In this document: piece by piece, positions 49,444 to 57,247 of the stretch
Layout: each line of letters starts with the position of its first letter
How positions within the stretch are numbered: the stretch's first letter is position 1
Origin: CAYNLK01 sp964398055
GTDB lineage: Bacteria; Chloroflexota; Anaerolineae; 4572-78; J111
NCBI GenBank assembly: GCA_964398055.1
Contig: CAYNLK010000001.1
Coordinates: forward strand, 1 to 64,000
DNA: 64,000 nt
Reading direction: 5' to 3'
Position numbers and translations under genes: made by a program
The notes under the pieces: model-generated
Databases searched by the model: none
Told to the model about the DNA's origin: nothing
What the model saw: only the letters and a program-made list of their open reading frames with translations

Positions 49444-50838
49444 CTACTGGCTTACGATCAACTGGCCGTGAGCCGGGGCCAACCGGGCGGTAAAGTGGCG
49501 CAATGTCGGCGGCGCTTCTACCAGGCGGACGCCGCGGATGCGCGCCCGTAGCTGGTTAACGTAGCTCAAAACCTCGGCCAGGTAGTCGACGTGGCTCTGA
49601 GTGTAGACCCGCCGGGGAAAGGCCAGCCGGACTAGCTCCATGGCCGCCGGTTTTTCGCGGCCGTCCGGCTGCCGGCCAAACATCACCGAGCCGATCTCAG
49701 CGGCGCGGATACCGCCCTCCAAGTACATCACCAGCGACAAAGCCCAGGCCGGGTATTCGCTCTGGGGAATGTGCGGCAGCATTGCCCTGGCGTCGATGTA
49801 AATGGCGTGGCCGCCCGGCGGCTGCACAATCGGAATCTGTGCGTCTGTCAAAACGTCGCCCAGATAGGCTACCGAACGGATGCGGTAGCGCAGGTAATCC
49901 TCGGCCAGCACCTCGTGCAGCCCCACGGCAATGGCTTCCAGATCATAGCCGGCCAGACCGCCGTAGGTAGGAAAGCCCTCGGTCAAAATCAACATATTTT
50001 TACAGCGTTGGGCCAGATCGTCGTCATTGAGGGCCAGAAAGCCGCCGATATTGGCCAGGCCGTCTTTCTTGGCGCTCATGGTGCAGCCATCCACATAGCT
50101 GAACATCTCCTGGGCAATCTCCAGGGGCGATTTGTCGGCGTAACCCTCTTCCCGGGTCTTGATGAACCAGGCATTTTCGGCAAAGCGGCAGGCGTCCAGG
50201 AAAAACGGCACGCCGTGGCGATGGCAGACATCGCTGGCAGCGCGGATATTGGCCATGCTAACCGGCTGGCCGCCGCCGGAGTTATTGGTAACAGTAATCA
50301 TCACCAGGGGTATCCGGTCGCGTTGCTCAGTTAGCAGTTGTTCCAGGGCGGCCACGTCGATATTGCCCTTGAAGGGATGGACTAACTGCGGCTGCCGGGC
50401 TTCGGGGATGGGAATATCCAGAGCCGTGGCCTGGCGATATTCAACATTGGCCCGGGTGGTGTCAAAATGGGTATTGTTCGGCACAATGTAGCCGGGCTTG
50501 AGGATGGAACCAAAGAGAATCCGCTCGGCGGCCCGGCCCTGGTGGGTGGGAATGACATGCTTCAGCCCGGTAATTTCCCGCACTGCCGCTTCAAAGCGAT
50601 AGAACGAGGTCGCCCCGGCGTAAGACTCGTCACCCTGCATCATCCCGGCCCATTGCGCCGACGACATGGCTCCGGTGCCGGAGTCGGTCAGCAGGTCGAT
50701 CAACACATCTTCGGCCTTGAGCAGAAAGAGATTATAGCCGGCCTGGCGCAGGGCCGTCTCCCGTTCGGCCCGGCTGGTATGGCGAATCGGTTCAACGGTT
50801 TTGATGCGGAAGGGTTCAATGATTGTCTTGAATTCCAT
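49444..50838 (-). CDS. Tryptophanase / tyrosine phenol-lyase family beta-eliminating lyase
   Basis: A 464-aa PLP-dependent beta-eliminating lyase. Signature parts: GDESYAGATSFYRFEAAV, PTHQGRAAERILF, MITVTNNSGGGQPVS, FLDACRFAENAWFI and the PLP lysine in MSAKKDGLANIGGF. The family contains tryptophanase (indole from Trp) and tyrosine phenol-lyase; distinguishing residues were not checked, so the substrate is left open. A heptamer tract fills the gap to holA upstream. It is a degradative enzyme, so it may support fermentation or indole signalling. Confidence 0.88.
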   Translation of the reverse strand: MEFKTIIEPFRIKTVEPIRHTSRAERETALRQAGYNLFLLKAEDVLIDLLTDSGTGAMSSAQWAGMMQGDESYAGATSFYRFEAAVREITGLKHVIPTHQGRAAERILFGSILKPGYIVPNNTHFDTTRANVEYRQATALDIPIPEARQPQLVHPFKGNIDVAALEQLLTEQRDRIPLVMITVTNNSGGGQPVSMANIRAASDVCHRHGVPFFLDACRFAENAWFIKTREEGYADKSPLEIAQEMFSYVDGCTMSAKKDGLANIGGFLALNDDDLAQRCKNMLILTEGFPTYGGLAGYDLEAIAVGLHEVLAEDYLRYRIRSVAYLGDVLTDAQIPIVQPPGGHAIYIDARAMLPHIPQSEYPAWALSLVMYLEGGIRAAEIGSVMFGRQPDGREKPAAMELVRLAFPRRVYTQSHVDYLAEVLSYVNQLRARIRGVRLVEAPPTLRHFTARLAPAHGQLIVSQ

Positions 50839-50856
50839 CGTTCACCTCGTGGGGGG

Positions 50857-50978
50857 AGTTATCAGTTGTCAGTTGTCAGTTATCAGTTATCAGTTGTCAG
50901 TTGTCGGCGGTCAGTTGTTGGTTGTCGGTCGCCAGTGGCAACCGTTCACTGTTCACTGTTCACTGTTCACTGTTCACT
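50857..50978. repeat. Heptamer tandem repeat tracts (AGTTRTC, then GTTCACT)
   Basis: Ten 7-bp units of AGTTATC/AGTTGTC form (50857-50926), then five perfect GTTCACT units (50944-50978). They fill the gap between the lyase gene and holA. Confidence 0.92.
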
Positions 50979-50987
50979 GACTACTGA

Positions 50988-51953
50988 TTACCGATCTGTA
51001 CACAACCGGGCAACCAGGGTATCGAGGGCCAGCAGTTGATCCATCTGCCCGGTTTTGATGGCCAGGTCGGTTTCCAACAGCATCTCCAAAATCTGTTCCA
51101 GCCGGGTGATGGTAAAGTTGGCTGCTTCGCGCAGGCGCATTTTGGCGGCGTAATCGCTCTTCCAGCCTTTGGCCGCAGCAATTTCGGCGGCCGACAGCCC
51201 CCGTTCGGCCATATCTTTCACTTCAAGTAAGGCTCGAATCTGGGCAGCGATGCTGCCCAAAATGGCCATGGGGTTCTTGCCTTCATCCAACTCTTTGCGG
51301 AGCTGGTCATAGGCCCGGCGCGCATCGCGCTGGCCGATGGCATTGGACATGCCAAACTGCTCGGCCTCTTCGGTATACGGCACCAGCAGTTCGACATCAG
51401 CCCGGCTGATGGGGCGCTGGCCGCCGACATACAAGGCCAGTTTCTCAAGCTCATTATCCAGCGCCCGTAACTCGGGGCCGACCAGCCGGCCCAACATCTC
51501 GGCCGCGCCCGGTTCAATGATCGCGCCGTGGGCCTGGGCCCGTTTCACCAGCCAGGATTGCAGACCAGGCCGTTCCAATTCACCGTAGTGGATAATTGTG
51601 GCCCCGGCGGGCGCGGCGGCCTTCAAGGCCGGATGCGTTTTTGGCAGCGACTCCCGTTCGACCAGGACCAGGTCGGTGGTGGGTGACAGACGGCCCAGGT
51701 AATCGATCAACGCCTGAAGTTCATCTTTCTTTTCGTCCAGGTAATTCAGATAGCCGGTTACGATCACCAGTCGTTTGGCGGCCAGGAAGGGCAGCGCGTC
51801 GGCGTTACTGCGCAGCTCGCCCAGAGTCAGGCCGTGCCCGTCCAGAATGGACGTATTGAGTTCCGCCGCTGAGGCGTCGCCCAGAGCAGCTTTAAGCTCG
51901 GCGATTTTTTCGGCGCGGGAGAAGTCGTCGGGACCGTGCAGAATATAGAGCAT
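50988..51953 (-). CDS. holA: DNA polymerase III subunit delta
   Basis: A 321-aa clamp-loader delta subunit. The N-terminal YILHGPDDFSRAEKIAELKAAL (degenerate P-loop), the stretch LVIVTGYL, and the helical C-terminal domain with KNPMAILGSIAAQIRALLEVKDM are typical. Delta opens the sliding clamp. The start is the ATG at 51953; the upstream in-frame stretch is translated repeat. Confidence 0.92.
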   Translation of the reverse strand: MLYILHGPDDFSRAEKIAELKAALGDASAAELNTSILDGHGLTLGELRSNADALPFLAAKRLVIVTGYLNYLDEKKDELQALIDYLGRLSPTTDLVLVERESLPKTHPALKAAAPAGATIIHYGELERPGLQSWLVKRAQAHGAIIEPGAAEMLGRLVGPELRALDNELEKLALYVGGQRPISRADVELLVPYTEEAEQFGMSNAIGQRDARRAYDQLRKELDEGKNPMAILGSIAAQIRALLEVKDMAERGLSAAEIAAAKGWKSDYAAKMRLREAANFTITRLEQILEMLLETDLAIKTGQMDQLLALDTLVARLCTDR

Positions 51954-51959
51954 AGGAAT

Positions 51960-52131
51960 TTGCGAATGAGCGAATGGCGAATGCACGAATAGCGAATGGA
52001 CGAATAGCGAATGGACGAATAGCGAATGAAGAACGAGCGAAAAGCGAATTGGTAATTCAGTGAATGATGAGTTGAGGATTGGCGATTACGATGTTTTCCA
52101 ATTCACAATTCACAATTCACAATTCACAATT
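51960..52131. repeat. Tandem repeat tracts (ACGAATAGCGAATGG 15-mers, then ATTCACA heptamers)
   Basis: GCGAAT-type words, mainly three 15-bp units ACGAATAGCGAATGG (a 7+8 unit) around 51988-52029, then four ATTCACA units at 52101-52128 ending at the stop codon of the next gene. Confidence 0.88.
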
Positions 52132-52641
52132 CTACTGTACTGTTTCCACCCGATGTACGATGAGGTTAGCGGTCGGTTTCAGGTTGATGTTTTTGATTTC
52201 CAGATTGCCGGGATCAGGATCGGTCGTGTAACGTTCCTGAAGGACCATTCCAATGGGCTGGGCCAGGATAGCCGCGGCCGTCGCAGCCAGCATTGCCATG
52301 GGCAGGCTACCCCAGCGAAAGCGCCGGCGTGGGCCGCCATCCAGACTGACGGCCAGAAAGGCGGCCAGCGCAGTCATAATGCCGGTGGTAGCAATCACGG
52401 TGCCGCAGCGGGGGTGGACTGCCAGGTCTGATTGGCCCTGGCGCAGGCGGTGGAGGGCCTCATGCGCCGCCAATTTCACTTCGGCGGTATCAACCGAACC
52501 GTACAGGGTAAAGCCGTGCCAGTCGCTGTGGCCGACCAGGCCAATGCGCCCCAGCCGTTGCTGGAGGACGTGGACTGTGGCATGCTCCAGGCTGTGATTG
52601 CGCCGGATTTTCTTTAGCAGCGGTGAGTCAAGTAATCCCAT
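52132..52641 (-). CDS. DUF6391-like protein
   Basis: A 169-aa protein with NHSLEHATVHVL near residue 16, a GHSDWHGFTLYGSVDT stretch, a conserved VHPRCGTVIATTG and two hydrophobic segments (about 88-105 and 115-135). The conserved histidines suggest a metal site. It resembles DUF6391 family proteins. Function unknown. The start at 52641 is fixed by TTGGAGA. It is 23 nt after the sortase gene. Confidence 0.7.
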   Translation of the reverse strand: MGLLDSPLLKKIRRNHSLEHATVHVLQQRLGRIGLVGHSDWHGFTLYGSVDTAEVKLAAHEALHRLRQGQSDLAVHPRCGTVIATTGIMTALAAFLAVSLDGGPRRRFRWGSLPMAMLAATAAAILAQPIGMVLQERYTTDPDPGNLEIKNINLKPTANLIVHRVETVQ

Positions 52642-52664
52642 AAAAGTCTCCAAGTTGAATCAAG

Positions 52665-53645
52665 CTATAATGGTTTGGCCACCACGATGACCCGATGGGT
52701 ATTGTTGGTGTACGGCCAGCAAGTCACCAGGGTCAGCCGTTCGTCATTGGTCGGCGCAATCCATTGGGCGTTGCGCTGGCGCACCTCCAGCGGTTCGCCT
52801 TTTTCTTTGACAATGGTTTTTAGTTCGACCACATATTCAAATTTTTGATTGCCGGAGTAGGCTACTACTTTATCGCCAACTTCAATATTGACCAGATCGC
52901 GAAAGACCTCACCGTTGACATTGTGGTGACCGGCCATTACGGTGTTGCCCCTTTGTCCCAGCGGGGCGGTGGTTTCGTGCCAGCCTACGGCAAAATCGGC
53001 CACCTGCCAGATACTGAATTGCTGGCCGTTCTGTTCCACTACCTGCCAGCCAACCGGGATTACATCGGAGTCGATGCCGATCGACTCGATCACGACGTGC
53101 GTGGGCGCGCCGGCGGCGGCCGGCGGCTGTGGCGCTGGGGCGGCGGGTGGCGGCGTTGGTGGTGAGGCCGGCTGGGTCGGCGGCGGGATGGGGGTTGGTT
53201 CAGGATTTTGGGGTGGCGGCGGCGCGGTGGGCGGTGGTTCAGGCGTGGCTGTGAGCGGCGCTTCGGGTGCAGGGGCTTGATCGGGCGGATCGATGATGAC
53301 GGGCACAGGCGTTGGTTCGTCGGGATTCAGCGTTTCGGGTAGGAAATTTGGCGGCGGGATCACCCAGGTGGCGGTGGGGGTAGGCGGTTGGGTAGCCGTG
53401 GGAGTCATCGTTGGGCCGGGGCCAGGCCACAAGGTCGCGGTGGGGGTGGGAGTAACGGTGGGCGGCGCGGCCTGGGCCAGGGCTTCGGGGGGGGCGCTCA
53501 AGACGTAGCTCCAGCGGTTCTGGACATCCTGATACACCCAGAAGAGGACAATGCCGGCTAAGACCACAGCAGTCCATACAAAACTGGCAAAGAGCAGGGC
53601 GATTTGCTCGACAATGGTCTGAAGTTGTTTGTCTGAGAAATTCAT
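52665..53645 (-). CDS. Sortase (membrane-anchored, long Pro/Thr linker), copy 2
   Basis: A 326-aa sortase: membrane segment (about 16-37), a Pro/Thr/Ala linker (about 50-182), and the catalytic barrel with His 240 (MAGHHNVNGEVF), Cys 309 (TLVTCWPYTNNT) and Arg 318. The barrel is clearly paralogous to that at 46987-48006. The start ATG 53645 is chosen because homology and the membrane segment follow. It lies between the DUF6391-like gene and the Lgt-like gene on the same strand. Confidence 0.9.
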   Translation of the reverse strand: MNFSDKQLQTIVEQIALLFASFVWTAVVLAGIVLFWVYQDVQNRWSYVLSAPPEALAQAAPPTVTPTPTATLWPGPGPTMTPTATQPPTPTATWVIPPPNFLPETLNPDEPTPVPVIIDPPDQAPAPEAPLTATPEPPPTAPPPPQNPEPTPIPPPTQPASPPTPPPAAPAPQPPAAAGAPTHVVIESIGIDSDVIPVGWQVVEQNGQQFSIWQVADFAVGWHETTAPLGQRGNTVMAGHHNVNGEVFRDLVNIEVGDKVVAYSGNQKFEYVVELKTIVKEKGEPLEVRQRNAQWIAPTNDERLTLVTCWPYTNNTHRVIVVAKPL

Positions 53646-53664
53646 AGGCTCATCTTTTCTGATT

Positions 53665-54405
53665 TCAGGCGTCAACGGTTGGTTGACGAGTAAAATTATA
53701 GGCCATAACCAGTAGAGCTACAACTAACGCCGCCAGCGCCATAATCTGCCCGGCCAGGTAACCGTCGCCGATCAGGTAAGGCTGGGCCCGGAAGATTTCC
53801 AGCAGCAGCCGGCTGAGGCTATACAAGGCCAGCAAGGACCAAAATTGAAAGCCGGGCCAGGGTTGCCATGTCCGGCTGAAATAAAGAATCGCCAGGCTAA
53901 TCAGTCCGGCCAGGGCTTCGTAGAGCTGAACCGGATGTCTGGCCGTTCCGACCAACTCGATGGCCCAGGGTAAGTTTGAGGGCAGACCTAAGGCTACCCC
54001 ACCCAAAAACGCGCCGATATTCGCAATAACGATCATCAGGGCCAATCCCCAGGCCACGGCGTCAAAAAATGTACCCAGCGGGACATTGTGCCGCTGGAGG
54101 TAGATCAGCATCACCAATCCGGCAATGACGAGACCTTCGCCGGTTGATAGAGCGCTTCTGGAAAGAGAAAAAGCCTGCCAGATATTGCCGGCGTAATTTT
54201 GCCAGTGAGACAACACAAACCAGAGTCTGGCCCCGATAATACCGGCAATCAAACCATACAATCCGGCATTGTAAATGTGATCCTTGTCCAGCCCCAGTTG
54301 TTTGACCCGGTGCGCCGCCAGGGCCAGCCCGGCCCAAAAAGCGATGAGCAGGAGCAACGGGTAAGTTGGTAAGGCAATCGAACCGATTAGGATGGTCGGG
54401 TACAT
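53665..54405 (-). CDS. Degenerate prolipoprotein diacylglyceryl transferase (Lgt) homologue
   Basis: A 246-aa membrane protein with seven or so hydrophobic segments and the Lgt C-terminal pattern RHPVQLYEALAGL. But the Lgt signature GRIGNFxNGELxG is here ANIGAFLGGVALG: Arg, Asn, Asn and Glu of the active site are replaced, and the HGG motif is TGEG. It is probably not an active Lgt. The start is ATG 54405; the apparent N-terminal PIRYS repeats upstream come from a DNA repeat tract. Confidence 0.7.
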   Translation of the reverse strand: MYPTILIGSIALPTYPLLLLIAFWAGLALAAHRVKQLGLDKDHIYNAGLYGLIAGIIGARLWFVLSHWQNYAGNIWQAFSLSRSALSTGEGLVIAGLVMLIYLQRHNVPLGTFFDAVAWGLALMIVIANIGAFLGGVALGLPSNLPWAIELVGTARHPVQLYEALAGLISLAILYFSRTWQPWPGFQFWSLLALYSLSRLLLEIFRAQPYLIGDGYLAGQIMALAALVVALLVMAYNFTRQPTVDA

Positions 54406-54419
54406 AGAATAGTGAATGG

Positions 54420-54555
54420 GCGAATAGCGAATTGGCGAATAGCGAATTGGCGAATAGCGAATTGGCGAACCCATTGGGCAAGTGTGGCGAATGGGCAAAT
54501 GTCGTATCCTTGTTTCGCTATTCGCTATTCGTTATTCGCTATTCGCTTATTCGTT
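54420..54555. repeat. Inverted pair of repeat tracts (GCGAATAGCGAATTG / TCGCTAT)
   Basis: About three 15-bp GCGAATAGCGAATTG units (54420-54468) and, on the right, five TCGCTAT-type heptamers (54514-54555) in the inverse orientation. The gap between the Lgt-like and TlpA genes holds nothing else. Confidence 0.9.
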
Positions 54556-54564
54556 CATTCTTGT

Positions 54565-55149
54565 TTACAGCTCCGCAAGTTTTGCTTCAATATAGGCCTG
54601 GTTGATAGGGCCGGTAAAGATCTCGTTGACAACACCATTTCGGTCGATGAAAACCGAGGTCGGCAGGCCGAGTACACGGTAAAGTTTAATTGTCTCTCCG
54701 TTTTCATCCAATACGATTGGGAAGGTTGCGCCCATCTCAGCGACAAAATCGTCAACCAACTCGACTTGATCCGCAGCCGTATGGTTAACGCCAATGATGA
54801 TCAACTCAGCGGCATTATCGGTAAAGGCCCGCTGAAAATCGGGAAATTCAGCTCGACATGGGCCACACCAGGTGGCCCAGAAATTTACCAGAACCGGTTG
54901 GCCTTTGTAATCGCTGAGCCGCAAAGTTGTTCCGGCCAGCGTTTTCAATTCAAAATCAGGGGCCGGGTGGCCGGCTATTGGCGCCGGCTGCAGGTCGATG
55001 ACTACTCCGGCCTGAGTCAGCCCGGCCTGTCGGGTTACTTGTGAAAAAATGATCCAGACGCCCCCCAACACGACCACCAGGCCGATCAAAATCAGCCAAA
55101 ATGGGCGCTGCTGCAACAGCAGGGGAGTCCCCACCTGGTTGCGGTTCAT
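54565..55149 (-). CDS. TlpA/ResA-type membrane-anchored thioredoxin
   Basis: A 194-aa protein with an N-terminal membrane anchor (about 17-36) and an outside thioredoxin fold with ATWCGPC (Cys 95/Cys 98), followed by PTSVFIDRNGVV. TlpA/ResA proteins reduce apocytochrome c thiols or other extracytoplasmic disulfides, so it may support the cytochrome c and CuA sites of the nos system (inference). It is the upstream gene of the Lgt-like, sortase, DUF6391 run. Confidence 0.9.
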   Translation of the reverse strand: MNRNQVGTPLLLQQRPFWLILIGLVVVLGGVWIIFSQVTRQAGLTQAGVVIDLQPAPIAGHPAPDFELKTLAGTTLRLSDYKGQPVLVNFWATWCGPCRAEFPDFQRAFTDNAAELIIIGVNHTAADQVELVDDFVAEMGATFPIVLDENGETIKLYRVLGLPTSVFIDRNGVVNEIFTGPINQAYIEAKLAEL

Positions 55150-55340
55150 CGGTTGTTTTACCTCCTCGTTCGATGGGTCAATAGCCCGGCCTTAGCATCC
55201 TACTTTCGCGGTCCAAATACCGTAAGCTATCTTCCACACCCTTTCTCTATTATGACTATGTCAAGTTGATTTGTCAAACAAAAAACGGATTAAAAGTCAC
55301 CCCTCTGCCCTCACCTCAAGAGGCAAATTTCAATCCGCTG

Positions 55341-55380
55341 CTCTTCTCGTTCCCAAACCCGGTTAAGGCACGAGAAAAAG
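55341..55380. repeat. Palindrome family B, copy 2 (degenerate)
   Basis: CTCTTCTCGTTCCCAAACC / GGTTAAGGCACGAGAAAAAG, an imperfect inverted repeat resembling the element at 11875-11914. It lies 10 nt past the stop of the DnaB-like gene and may act as its terminator. Confidence 0.65.
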
Positions 55381-55390
55381 TTGCCAGAGT

Positions 55391-56587
55391 TTATTCGACA
55401 ATGATTTTTTCGTCGATCAGCTTTTGCTCAACCAGATTTCCCTTGGGATTGAAACAGAAATGCTGCGGATGCATCCGGAACTCGACGTCGAGCATGGCCC
55501 GGCCGGCCCGATTCTTCTCCAAAGTGAAGACCACCCAATCCCGGTAGCTGTCGCTTTTGTAGGGGTTGAAGGAAACGTGGTCTTTGGAAAGAATGTGGAA
55601 CTTATTATTCATAATAATAGCTATATCGCACTCGTAATCCAGCGCCGAACTACCACGCAGGTGATACAGGTGCATCCGCCGGCTTCTCAAGCCTTCCCGA
55701 TCGGCCGCCACAATCGCCACCACCGGAATGTTGTAGGTCATCGCAATATCTTTGAGGCCCTCAACAATAATCGTCACTTTATCATTTTCGTCAACGGCCC
55801 GCTCCGGGTAGATGGCAATTTTTTGCAGATAGTCAATAAACAACACCAGCTTGCCGTTGGTGGCTTCCACAATCTGCCGGGTGAAATCCCGGATGACGTT
55901 CAGCGTCGTCACGGCCGGGCTGGCCTTCATCAGGATCAAGCGATCGGAGTAGCGGCTAATTGTCTCGATGGCTTTGGCAGTCTTGGGATGCTGTGATAGA
56001 ATCTGATAAAGACCTATGTTGCCGTCTTTGCGCACCCACTCGCGAGCACGTTTGCTAACGACGATGTTGTGCAGATCTTTGAGCCGGATGCCACTGCTGA
56101 CGTTGTCGCTGGTTGGATCGATGCTTTCCTGACAGATAAGCCGATTCAAGAGATGGATCTCGCTGTGCTCGTAGGAGAGGTAGAAGGCGTAATGGGCTTC
56201 GTTGAGGGCCAAGTTACGGGCCATCTGCAGCGCGGTAATGGTTTTGCCGATACCCTGGGCGCCGCCCAGTAGCACCAGCTCTGTTCGACGCAAGCCCCCC
56301 CCAATCAGCCGATCGATTTGATCAAAACCGCAGGGGATGGGCAGATATTCGTCCAGCTCACCCTGGACGATCATTTGATCAGCTTCTTTTAGGACCTGGG
56401 TAAGACTCCTGGGCGTTGAGCCGCCAGCGCGACGCTGGGTAGCCCCCCGCGGGGCCTGATGGGCTGGGGGGGGCGTTGGGGGTGACGAGCCAGCCGGTCG
56501 GGCCGGTGATAAAGGCTGAAGCGGTCGCCGTTCGGGCGATGGTTGTTGTTTCTGTTCTAGATCGGTCGGCATATCGGTTGAGGCCAT
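55391..56587 (-). CDS. DnaB-like helicase core (RecA domain) protein
   Basis: A 398-aa protein with a proline-rich, disordered N-terminus (1-65) and a DnaB-type RecA ATPase: Walker A GGAQGIGKT (108-116), CGFDQIDRLIGGGLRRTELVLL before it, Walker B LVLFIDYLQKI, and the C-terminal LRGSSALDYECDIAIIMNN. The DnaB N-terminal helicase domain is absent, so it is not the replicative helicase. A RadA/KaiC-like regulatory ATPase is an alternative. The start at 56587 follows AGGAAA. Confidence 0.8.
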   Translation of the reverse strand: MASTDMPTDLEQKQQPSPERRPLQPLSPARPAGSSPPTPPPAHQAPRGATQRRAGGSTPRSLTQVLKEADQMIVQGELDEYLPIPCGFDQIDRLIGGGLRRTELVLLGGAQGIGKTITALQMARNLALNEAHYAFYLSYEHSEIHLLNRLICQESIDPTSDNVSSGIRLKDLHNIVVSKRAREWVRKDGNIGLYQILSQHPKTAKAIETISRYSDRLILMKASPAVTTLNVIRDFTRQIVEATNGKLVLFIDYLQKIAIYPERAVDENDKVTIIVEGLKDIAMTYNIPVVAIVAADREGLRSRRMHLYHLRGSSALDYECDIAIIMNNKFHILSKDHVSFNPYKSDSYRDWVVFTLEKNRAGRAMLDVEFRMHPQHFCFNPKGNLVEQKLIDEKIIVE

Positions 56588-56707
56588 AGGTTTCCTATCA
56601 ATGTGCAGATGTAATTTGATTTTCATTATACCAGATTGCCCAAGTCAAAACAACCTGACTCTGGGGTGATTTGTGGTTAAGTTCCGGGCAGGTAAGGGAG
56701 TGAAGCT

Positions 56708-57235
56708 ATGGTCCAGCCAAAACAAGAACATCCCTTTGTAGCTCTGGCTCGCCAGGCCATTGAAACCTATTTAAGGTCAAATGAGATCATCGATCCGCCC
56801 CAGCCGTTGCCGGCAGAGATGGCTCAACCGGGCGCAGTTTTTGTGTCGTTGCATACGGCCGACGGGTTGCTGCGGGGTTGCCGGGGCACCATTTCTGCTA
56901 CAGAACCGACCCTGGCCGAAGAGATCATCAGAACGGCGATTGCTTCGGCCACCGACGACCCTCGTTTTGCACCGATGACCCTGGCTGAAACTGAGGGGTT
57001 GGATATAAAAGTCGATGTTTTGAGTCCGTTGGAGCCGGTGCAGGCTGAGACCGAGTTGAACGAGAAGGTTTACGGGGTGCTCATTCAATCAGGCTATCGC
57101 CGGGCCTTACTCTTACCCGATATCCCGGCTGTCGATAGCGTGCCGCGGCAGTTGGAGCTGGTCCGAAAAAAGGCCGGTTTGGGACCAACTGAGCCGGCCG
57201 ACCTCTTTCGTTTTACCGTGACCCGTTACAAGTAG
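56708..57235 (+). CDS. AMMECR1 domain protein
   Basis: A 175-aa AMMECR1 family protein with the diagnostic LRGCRGTIS (usually LRGCIGT), FVSLHTADG and the later VLSPLEP and GVLIQSGYRRALLLPDIP. Widespread and conserved but of unknown biochemical function. It lies 12 nt before the C39-like gene, so it is probably cotranscribed. Confidence 0.9.
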   Translation: MVQPKQEHPFVALARQAIETYLRSNEIIDPPQPLPAEMAQPGAVFVSLHTADGLLRGCRGTISATEPTLAEEIIRTAIASATDDPRFAPMTLAETEGLDIKVDVLSPLEPVQAETELNEKVYGVLIQSGYRRALLLPDIPAVDSVPRQLELVRKKAGLGPTEPADLFRFTVTRYK

Positions 57236-57247
57236 GAGCGTTCAAGG

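Noticed and set aside
50857..50978. Possible CRISPR array
   Set aside because: The units are contiguous 7-bp repeats without spacers, and no cas genes are near.
53335..53350. LPETL in the linker of the second sortase, resembling a sortase motif
   Set aside because: It is in the middle of a proline-rich linker, has no following hydrophobic segment and basic tail, and ends in Leu rather than Gly.
54406..54498. N-terminal extension with four PIRYS repeats before the Lgt-like protein
   Set aside because: It is the translation of a GCGAATAGCGAATTG DNA repeat tract and not protein-like; the ATG at 54405 begins the family homology.
55150..55390. Promoter on the minus strand ahead of the TlpA gene (TTGACA near 55261)
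   Set aside because: No acceptable -10 hexamer at 16-18 nt spacing.
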